Below are positions 12,791 through 17,893 of a stretch of DNA of 20,381 bases, piece by piece. The stretch spans positions 1 through 20,381 of the forward strand of contig JBKOUJ010000145.1 of assembly GCA_046723355.1 (NCBI GenBank), read 5' to 3'. Within the stretch, counting starts at the first letter, position 1, and every line of letters begins with the position of its first letter. The DNA is from 13-2-20CM-68-14 sp046723355. Lineage in GTDB: Bacteria > Actinomycetota > Thermoleophilia > Gaiellales > Gaiellaceae. The notes under the pieces are model-generated. The model did no database searches and was not told the DNA's origin. It saw only the letters and a list, made by a program, of their open reading frames with translations. The position numbers were made by a program, and so were the translations under genes.

Positions 12791-13468
12791 GTGACCCCGT
12801 CCGGGGTGATCCTCGTCGACAAGCCGGCGGGGCCGTCGTCATTTGCGATCGTGGCGGAGATCCGGCGGCGGACGGGCGCCCGTACGGGGCACGCCGGGAC
12901 CCTCGACCCGTTTGCGACTGGCTTGTTACTTGTGTTGTCCGGAGCGGCAACTAAGTTGGCATCGTGCTTCGTCGGCCTCGACAAGCGATACGTGACGGAC
13001 GTCGACCTGCATGCGCGGACGTCGACCGGCGATCCGGAGGGCGAGGTTTTGGAGCGTCTGCAACCGCCAGACGCGGAGGAGCTCGAGCGACGGCTCGCGC
13101 GCCTCCGCGGCGAGATCGAGCTGCCGATCCCCGCCGCCTCGGCGGTCAAGATCGGCGGCGAGCGCGCTTACCGGCTGCACCGCCGCGGCGTCGAGGTGGA
13201 GATGCCGGTTCGCCGGTCCCGCGTGGACGCGCTCGACGTCATCGCGTATAGCGACGGACTCGCTCGCCTCGACCTGCGGGTCAGCTCGGGCACGTACGTG
13301 CGGGCGATCGCGGACGTGCTCGGCGGCCACTGCGTCACCCTGCGGCGTACCGAGGTCGGGCCCTTCACGGTTGAGGAGGCCGATTCGGAGCGGGTCCTTC
13401 CTCCGGACGCGGCTCTCGCGCGGATAGAGCGGGCGCCGGCCGAGCTGGGACGCGAGGACTCCCCGTGA
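12791..13468 (+). CDS. truB: tRNA pseudouridine-55 synthase TruB, short form
   Basis: A 225-residue enzyme that makes pseudouridine 55 in the T-loop of tRNA. The catalytic motif GHAGTLDPFATGLL has the nucleophile Asp at about 39. Other family motifs are KRYVTDVDLHARTSTGDPEG, SAVKIGGERAYRLHRRGVEV and SSGTYVRAIADVLG, so the catalytic domain is complete. The protein ends shortly after TLRRTEVGPFTVEEA, whereas E. coli and Bacillus TruB have about 85 more residues including the PUA domain that grips the acceptor stem and CCA end. The missing domain is the odd point; the frame runs straight into ribF with no sign of a break. GTG 12791 follows the nrnA stop by 1 base, and the stop overlaps the ribF GTG. 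Confidence 0.93.
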   Translation: MTPSGVILVDKPAGPSSFAIVAEIRRRTGARTGHAGTLDPFATGLLLVLSGAATKLASCFVGLDKRYVTDVDLHARTSTGDPEGEVLERLQPPDAEELERRLARLRGEIELPIPAASAVKIGGERAYRLHRRGVEVEMPVRRSRVDALDVIAYSDGLARLDLRVSSGTYVRAIADVLGGHCVTLRRTEVGPFTVEEADSERVLPPDAALARIERAPAELGREDSP

Positions 13469-14337
13469 ATGTCGCACGCTCCCCGGGCGAGCTCGAGACG
13501 CGGTCGCGGGCGGTTGCCGTCGGCACGTTCGACGGCGTCCACCTCGGTCACCGCCGTGTGCTCGCCGCGGCAGTGGACCAAGGACCGGCGCTGACGCCCA
13601 CGGTCGTGAGCTTCTGGCCGCACCCTCGGATCGTGCTCGGCAACGAGGTCGGGTTGTTGACGACACTCGAACGCCGGCTGGAGTTGCTCGTGGACGCAGG
13701 CATCGACGAGACGCTCGTGGTCGAGTTCACGCCGGAGGTCGCGCAGATGGCGCCGGATGCATTCGCCGACCAGGTGTTGCGCCCGATCGGGACCGAGCTC
13801 GTGGTGGCAGGGACCGACTTCCGCTTCGGGCGCGGCCGGGCGGGCGACCTCGACACGCTCGGGCGGCTCGGATTCGCGATCGAGCGCGTCGACCTCGTGC
13901 CGGACGTCTCGTCGACGGCCATCCGCAGCTTGCTCCGCGACGGCGATGTGGCTGGAGCGGCGCGCCTGCTGGGCCGGCCGGCCGAGGTCGAGGGAACGGT
14001 CGTCTCAGGCGACGCGCGCGGCGGAACGCTCGGTTACCCGACGGCAAACCTCCGGGTGGAGCCGGACCTGCTCGTGCCCGCATTCGGGATCTACGCGGGT
14101 TGGGCTGCCGGACACCGGGCGGCCGTCTCGATTGGGACAAACCCTCATTACGGCGGCCATGAGCGCCGTGTCGAGGCCTTCCTGCTCGACTTCGACGGCG
14201 ATCTCTACGGCGAGCGGCTCGTCCTCGAGCTCTGGAAGATGCTGCGAGAGGAACAAGCGTTCGACAGCGAGGCGGAGCTCGTCGACCAGATCGGGCGCGA
14301 TGTCGAGGCAGCGCGTGCGGCCGAACGGCCGGTCTGA
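13465..14337 (+). CDS. ribF: Bifunctional riboflavin kinase/FAD synthetase
   Basis: A 290-residue enzyme that phosphorylates riboflavin to FMN and adenylates FMN to FAD. The N-terminal nucleotidyltransferase has GTFDGVHLGH (20-29, ATP-binding HxGH loop), VSFWPHPRIVLG and FRFGRGRAGD, then VDLVPDVSSTAIRSLLRDG, where STAIR carries the second conserved block. The C-terminal kinase has GTLGYPTANL (flavin/ATP loop) and SIGTNPHYGG, then VEAFLLDFDGDLYGERLVLE and EEQAFDSEAELVDQIGRDVE. GTG 13465 overlaps the truB TGA (GTGA). It is the last gene of the rbfA-nrnA-truB-ribF run. In Bacillus rpsO follows; here a zinc-ribbon gene and two reversed genes come first. Confidence 0.96.
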   Translation: MNVARSPGELETRSRAVAVGTFDGVHLGHRRVLAAAVDQGPALTPTVVSFWPHPRIVLGNEVGLLTTLERRLELLVDAGIDETLVVEFTPEVAQMAPDAFADQVLRPIGTELVVAGTDFRFGRGRAGDLDTLGRLGFAIERVDLVPDVSSTAIRSLLRDGDVAGAARLLGRPAEVEGTVVSGDARGGTLGYPTANLRVEPDLLVPAFGIYAGWAAGHRAAVSIGTNPHYGGHERRVEAFLLDFDGDLYGERLVLELWKMLREEQAFDSEAELVDQIGRDVEAARAAERPV

Positions 14338-14380
14338 CGCACGTCGGCGACCGCAAGTTTCCGCAAAGAGCGGGATCTGT

Positions 14381-14617
14381 ATGAGCGTGTCGGGCGAAGA
14401 ATCGGATGCGGCGGCGCCGGGGCTCGTGGTCTCGCACACGGTTCGCTGTCTCAGCTGCGGGATCGTCTATTCGAAGCCCGCGCGCGGCGGTACCGTTGCC
14501 GCGAACCCGGGGTGCCCGCAATGCGGCTACGTCGGTTGGCTGATGACCTCGTCCGCTACGGCACTCGCGCTGCGCCACCGCTTCGACGAGGGTCCCCGGC
14601 GGCGTCGGTCGGCGTGA
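14381..14617 (+). CDS. Small zinc-ribbon protein of unknown function
   Basis: A 78-residue protein with two CxxC pairs, C23/C26 in RCLSCGIVYS and C45/C48 in PGCPQCGYVGW, spaced 18 residues apart. This is a four-Cys zinc ribbon. A disordered acidic start (SGEESDAAAPG) and a basic end (RHRFDEGPRRRRSA) flank it. ATG 14381 lies 43 bases after ribF and has no convincing ribosome site. The last 62 bases overlap the 3' end of the convergent GGT-like gene, so parts of both proteins are coded by the same DNA on opposite strands. Zinc binding is inferred from the Cys pattern. It may bind nucleic acid or act as a metal store. I do not recognise a named family. Confidence 0.7.
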   Translation: MSVSGEESDAAAPGLVVSHTVRCLSCGIVYSKPARGGTVAANPGCPQCGYVGWLMTSSATALALRHRFDEGPRRRRSA

Positions 14618-15941
14618 CGAGGCTGACGCCCCCGAAGAAGTGGTGCCGGCCGGGCCAGACCCGGGCCTCGTAGCCGTGTTGTTCGAGCGCGGCGACTGCA
14701 TCGTCGGAGAAACCGGGCTCGAGCTGCACCCGTCTCTCGGCGGCGTGCAGGCGCGGCCGGGAGACGGCTTCGTCCGCGGCCAGCCCCTCGTCGAGCACTC
14801 CGGCGGCGACCTGGATCAGCGCGCTGCGGAGGCGTGAGCCCCCCGCGGCGCCGATGGCGAGCTGCAGCCCGTCCCGGCCGAGCACGACGCTCGGCGCCAT
14901 CATGCTGCCCATCCGCTCGCCGGGCTCGAGTGCGTCTCTGACCAGCTCGGCCTCGCCGAGCATGCTGTTCAGGTGGAGGTCGAGGCCCGGGACGAAGTCG
15001 CCGGATCCCAGCCCGAGGCTTGTCGTCAGGACGCAGGCGTTCCCCTCTGCGTCGATGACCGTGATGTTGGTCGTTTCGCCGAGCCCGGCGCCGCCGCCGT
15101 CGAGTGCCTGCGCGAGGGCGACGGCACGCTCGGGTTCCTGCAGTCCCTTCAGCCGCGGCACCCCGGGCAGCGTCTCGGGAAGTCTCGAGAGACCGCTCCG
15201 CGTGTGGAACCGCGCGTAGAGGTAGGGGGCGACCACCGGCTCGTGCCACTCGGCGTGGTAGCTCTCGAGATCGTCTCGCGTGACGAGGCCGCCGCGCTCG
15301 TCCATCAGTCCGAGCAGAGAGCCCGCGATCGAACCGGTGTACGCGGAGACCGCGCCTTCGTCGCTGACGAGCTCGAGCGCCCGCACGAGGCCGGGCTGCT
15401 GAAGCAATTGACCTTCCTGCAGCAGTTCTCCGCCCGGCGCATAGATCCGCGCGCCCTCGTTCATGGTCATCACGGGCGCCAGCATCGCGAGGCACGACGC
15501 CTGGGCCGGCGTCGTTTCCACGCCGGTGCGTGCGATCCGCAGGGCCGGCTCGACCAGGCGCGGCCACTCGAGGGTGCCGTGTTTACGCCACAAGGCATCG
15601 AGCCCCGCCGGCACGCCGGGCACGCCGAACGAGGCGACGCCCACCGCGTAGTGGACGAGCTCCGCGCCGAAGAGCACGTCGAGCTCAAGCAGCTCGGCCT
15701 CGCGGCGCTCGGCGCCGAGCCCCGGCATGGCGACGAAGCAGTCGAGATTCTCGGCGCGGCCGCTCGCAGCCTCGTAGTGGATGGCGTGCCCGCCGCCGAG
15801 CAGGCCTGTCATCACGGTCTCGCCGACGCAGGAGGCGAGCGAAGCCGCGACGACGGCGTCGGCGGCGCTGCCGCCTTCCTCCAGGATCTCGAGCCCCGCT
15901 GCGACGGTCGCCGGGTGGCCAGCCGCGATCGCGGCGCTCAT
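14556..15941 (-). CDS. Gamma-glutamyltranspeptidase-like N-terminal nucleophile hydrolase
   Basis: A 461-residue protein of the GGT family, which moves or hydrolyses the gamma-glutamyl group of glutathione and related amides after cutting itself. Family features: GHPATVAAGLEILEEGGSAA at the start, TGLLGGGHAIHYE, FGVPGVPAGLDALW, the nucleophile region LGETTNITVIDAEGNA with the catalytic Thr at about 290, GGSRLRSALIQVAAGV and a GDPRRSGGA ending. The segment before the nucleophile is shorter than in E. coli GGT (large part about 289 residues). The conserved Arg of REMAP-type blocks is not seen, so the substrate may differ. No signal peptide is seen from the chosen ATG 15941. That ATG lies in the 3' arm of a 12-bp hairpin. 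The next gene upstream on this strand is a serine hydrolase, 136 bp away. Confidence 0.87.
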   Translation of the reverse strand: MSAAIAAGHPATVAAGLEILEEGGSAADAVVAASLASCVGETVMTGLLGGGHAIHYEAASGRAENLDCFVAMPGLGAERREAELLELDVLFGAELVHYAVGVASFGVPGVPAGLDALWRKHGTLEWPRLVEPALRIARTGVETTPAQASCLAMLAPVMTMNEGARIYAPGGELLQEGQLLQQPGLVRALELVSDEGAVSAYTGSIAGSLLGLMDERGGLVTRDDLESYHAEWHEPVVAPYLYARFHTRSGLSRLPETLPGVPRLKGLQEPERAVALAQALDGGGAGLGETTNITVIDAEGNACVLTTSLGLGSGDFVPGLDLHLNSMLGEAELVRDALEPGERMGSMMAPSVVLGRDGLQLAIGAAGGSRLRSALIQVAAGVLDEGLAADEAVSRPRLHAAERRVQLEPGFSDDAVAALEQHGYEARVWPGRHHFFGGVSLVTPTDAAGDPRRSGGAARVP

Positions 15942-15965
15942 CGGCCAAGCTCGTGGCCGATGAGC
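15936..15965. repeat. 12-bp perfect inverted repeat over the GGT start codon
   Basis: GCTCATCGGCCA (15936-15947) and TGGCCGATGAGC (15954-15965) are perfect complements with a 6-base loop. On the minus-strand mRNA the GGT start ATG (15941-15939) sits in the 3' arm, so the folded hairpin would hide it. It could regulate translation or be the upstream edge of a palindromic element. Confidence 0.8.
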
Positions 15966-15981
15966 GGGGGGAGGGGGTCCT

Positions 15982-16051
15982 CGGGGGAACTGCGAGGTTC
16001 CCCCGGTTCTATGGAGAAGGGGGCTCGTGGGAGAAACAGGGTTTCCCCCAC
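15982..16051. repeat. Two similar tandem hairpins, REP-like
   Basis: Hairpin one, CGGGGGAAC/GTTCCCCCG (15982-15990 with 15997-16005), is a perfect 9-bp stem. Hairpin two, GTGGGAGAAAC/GTTTCCCCCAC (16027-16037 with 16041-16051), is 11 bp with one mismatch. Read on the minus strand, each has arms of the type GGGGGAA(A)C and GTTCCCCC or GTTTCTCCC, and each is followed by a C-rich GAG..CCCCCT motif. This makes two related units about 45 bp apart. Together they fill the gap between the hydrolase stop and the GGT start. REP-type repeat or transcription barrier are both possible. Confidence 0.65.
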
Positions 16052-16077
16052 GGGAGCGAGCCGGAGGCGAGCGACGG

Positions 16078-17385
16078 TCACTCTGCCTGTAGCAGCCGCA
16101 GATCCATGCACACGAATCCTGGCCGCGGGAAGTCGAACCGCTCGCCGCGCCACTCGCCGTCGACAATCTCGAACTCACGCTCGCCGATGCGCCGAGCTCG
16201 GACGGCGGGCAGCACCATCGCCTCCTGACTGAACGTATCGATCTCGGTGCGCTCGACGCGCAGCTCGCCGTTTTCGGGCGTGAACTCGACCACGCCCTCC
16301 TGGCCGCGATAGCGGCCGGCGAAGCGGCCGAGGTCGGCCGATTCGACGGACGGCGCAGGCTCCTCGCCGAGGCCGAGCCCGTCCAGGACGTCCCGGATAG
16401 CCGCGGAGCCGCGGCTCGAGTTAGTGAGCGAAGCGAAAGCCAGGCGCTCCTCAGGCACGAGCATGAGCAGCGACTGGAAGCCGAGCACCGACCCGGGATG
16501 CTCGACGGCGTCGTGACCCTGGCGCCGCTTCAGGAACCACCCCAGCCCGTAGCTGAATCCCGGGCCCGAGCTGCACGCGCGCTGCATCTCCGCCACCGAG
16601 GAGGCGGTCAGCGGGCCCCAGGCGTCGCTTGCGACGCCGCTTAAGAGGTCGCGCGATTCACTCGCGCGACCGCTAATCCCGGCTGCGCCCCCGCTGCCTA
16701 GGTGGTGCTCGGCAAAGCGGAGCAGGTCGGGGACGGACGACCAGAGGCCGCCGCTGGCGGTACGGCCAGGCGGATACCACGTCCCGGCCGGAGCGTGCTC
16801 GTCGGCGCCCGGCTGGACCTGCTCGTGGCCACGGGCCGGGTCGTCCACTTCGAATCCGGTGGAAGCGAGCCCGAGCGGGTCGATCACGCGCGTGCGCATC
16901 GCCTCCTCGAAGGTCGTCCCGAGCATGCGGGCGATTCCGGCGGCAACGAACCAGAAGCCGCTGTTGCAGTACGAGAAGAGCTCGCCTGCCCCGACCGGGA
17001 GGCGCTCCGGCTCGCCTTCGGTCAGCTCCAAGAGGCCGGAATCGTCGAGCGGGTCGGGCCATTCCGCGGCCAGCCCGCCTTGGTGGCTGAGCAGCTGCCG
17101 GACCGTCGCTTCAATGCGCGTAGCCGGCGGAGGCTCGTCGAGGTCGAGGAGGCCGTCCTGGACGAGCGTCATTGCGAGCGTCGCCGTAAAGGGCTTGGTG
17201 ATCGAGGCGATCCGGAAGACCGTCTCGGGCGTCACCGGCTCCGGCCGGCCGAGCTCTCGCTGCCCGTCGGCGGCCAGGACGATCTCGCCGTTCCGCAGCA
17301 CCCCAACCGCGAGGCCGGGCACGTTCCATCGTTCCCGCGTCTCGGCGGCCAACTCCGCGAGCGTTTCCGGCGAGACCCGCTCCAT
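16078..17385 (-). CDS. Beta-lactamase-family serine hydrolase (class C/PBP4*-like)
   Basis: A 435-residue protein of the beta-lactamase/DD-peptidase superfamily. The three active-site motifs are SITK (S61, K64), YCN (139-141) and HPG (296-298). Family blocks include VTPETVFRIASITKPFTATL, VRQLLSHQGGLAAEW, RTASGGLWSSVPDLLRFAEH and FSYGLGWFLKR. A C-terminal beta-rich extension of about 90 residues (FAGRYRGQEGVVEFTPENGE) resembles the lipocalin-like tail of many such esterases. No signal peptide is seen. Likely peptidase or esterase; a true beta-lactamase role cannot be claimed. ATG 17385 was preferred over the adjacent TTG 17388; no ribosome site is seen. Residues 237-256 come from a palindromic insertion (16621-16671). 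It lies reversed between ribF and rpsO, divergent from rpsO. Confidence 0.9.
   Translation of the reverse strand: MERVSPETLAELAAETRERWNVPGLAVGVLRNGEIVLAADGQRELGRPEPVTPETVFRIASITKPFTATLAMTLVQDGLLDLDEPPPATRIEATVRQLLSHQGGLAAEWPDPLDDSGLLELTEGEPERLPVGAGELFSYCNSGFWFVAAGIARMLGTTFEEAMRTRVIDPLGLASTGFEVDDPARGHEQVQPGADEHAPAGTWYPPGRTASGGLWSSVPDLLRFAEHHLGSGGAAGISGRASESRDLLSGVASDAWGPLTASSVAEMQRACSSGPGFSYGLGWFLKRRQGHDAVEHPGSVLGFQSLLMLVPEERLAFASLTNSSRGSAAIRDVLDGLGLGEEPAPSVESADLGRFAGRYRGQEGVVEFTPENGELRVERTEIDTFSQEAMVLPAVRARRIGEREFEIVDGEWRGERFDFPRPGFVCMDLRLLQAE
16621..16671. repeat. Two perfect palindromes inside the serine hydrolase gene
   Basis: GGCGTCGC/GCGACGCC (16621-16628 with 16631-16638, 2-base loop) and GGTCGCGCGA/TCGCGCGACC (16647-16656 with 16662-16671, 5-base loop) lie within the coding region. 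They encode a Ser/Gly/Arg-rich patch (ISGRASESRDLLSGVASDAW) that replaces a short loop between the RFAEHHLG and SSVAEMQR blocks. The patch uses a TTA leucine codon, rare at this GC content. This looks like a palindromic element inserted in frame. Confidence 0.6.
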
Positions 17386-17486
17386 CAAGGCGATTGCTAC
17401 CCTACTGCGAGACCGCGGCCCCGGCCGTGCGCGTTCCTTGGCGCGACGTGCGGAGACCGCGGAGACGCGTATCTAGGAGGAAAACA
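17386..17486 (+). promoter_or_regulatory. rpsO leader and divergent promoter region
   Basis: This 101-base gap between the reversed hydrolase and rpsO must hold both promoters. TACCCT (17398-17403) is a possible -10. GAGACCGCGG occurs twice (17409-17418 and 17453-17462), flanking a GC-rich hairpin-prone core (GCGCG ... CGCG). S15 represses its own mRNA through leader structures in many bacteria, so this leader may do so. No exact S15 site could be assigned. The ribosome site is TAGGAGG, with AGGAGG at 17475-17480 and 6 nt spacing. Confidence 0.4.
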
Positions 17487-17756
17487 ATGCCTCTCACCAA
17501 GGAAGCAAAGCAGGAGATCATCGGCCAGCATGGCCGCAGCGACGCGGACACGGGCTCGCCCCAGGTGCAGATCGCGCTCTTGACCCGCCGGATCAACGAG
17601 CTCACCGAGCATCTGCGAGCGCATCCCAAGGACCACTACTCGCGGCGCGGCCTGCTGAAGCTGGTCGGCCGCCGGCGGCGGCTCCTGCAGTACTTGCAGA
17701 AGCGCGACCTCGAGGGGTACCGCGCACTAATTCAGGAGCTCGGCCTCAGGAGATAG
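17487..17756 (+). CDS. rpsO: 30S ribosomal protein S15
   Basis: An 89-residue protein that binds the central domain of 16S rRNA and contacts 23S in a bridge. The sequence is canonical: ADTGSPQVQIALLTRRINEL, TEHLRAHPKDHYSRRGLLKL and VGRRRRLLQYLQKRDLEGYR. ATG 17487 follows AGGAGG at 6 nt. It stands immediately before pnp, as in most bacteria, with a 137-base structured gap. Its stop (17754-17756) is followed at once by an in-frame ATG that opens a 23-codon reading frame. Cotranscription with pnp is likely. Confidence 0.97.
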   Translation: MPLTKEAKQEIIGQHGRSDADTGSPQVQIALLTRRINELTEHLRAHPKDHYSRRGLLKLVGRRRRLLQYLQKRDLEGYRALIQELGLRR

Positions 17757-17828
17757 ATGGCGAAATCCGGTGCCAGACTTCAGTCTGGCTCCGGCGCACG
17801 AGACATCAACACGGGGGTGGAAGTTTGA
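17757..17828 (+). CDS. Possible 23-residue leader peptide before pnp
   Basis: ATG 17757 follows the rpsO TAG directly, in the same frame. AGGAG (17748-17752) in the last codons of rpsO is spaced 4 nt before it, a usable ribosome site. The frame reads MAKSGARLQSGSGARDINTG then VEV and stops at TGA 17826-17828, inside the 5' arm (17816-17829) of the long stem in the pnp leader. A ribosome there would open that stem. The peptide has no recognisable family and may arise by chance; it is listed because its position could matter for the switch. Confidence 0.35.
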   Translation: MAKSGARLQSGSGARDINTGVEV

Positions 17829-17893
17829 GCGAGTCCCGCGGCGTCGCGAGGCTGACTCAAACCTCCACCTTCGAGAACGAAGTGGAGGATTAA
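17757..17893 (+). promoter_or_regulatory. Structured pnp leader with mutually exclusive stems, Shine-Dalgarno sequestering
   Basis: Three structures are visible. Hairpin 1 (17767-17794) has CCGG and GCCAGAC pairing with GTCTGGC and CCGG across one T/T mismatch, with a TTCA loop. Stem 2 pairs GGTGGAAGTTTGAG (17816-17829) with CTCAAACCTCCACC (17856-17869), 13 of 14 positions. Hairpin 3 pairs CCTCCAC plus TTCG (17862-17868, 17870-17873) with CGAA plus GTGGAGG (17878-17888), loop AGAA, one bulged C. Hairpin 3 includes GGAGG (17884-17888), the pnp ribosome site 5 nt before ATG 17894. Stem 2 and hairpin 3 share 17862-17869, so only one can form. Stem 2 frees the ribosome site and hairpin 3 hides it. 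E. coli PNPase controls its own leader, so autoregulation is a reasonable guess; the ligand or trigger is unknown. Confidence 0.7.

Noticed and set aside
15942..16178. N-terminal extension of the GGT-like protein by 79 codons
   Set aside because: The added part runs through the tandem hairpins and the end of the hydrolase gene, has no GGT similarity and no signal peptide.
17816..17869. Long pnp-leader stem as an intrinsic terminator of rpsO
   Set aside because: No T run follows the 3' arm, and it shares sequence with the ribosome-site hairpin, so translational control fits better.
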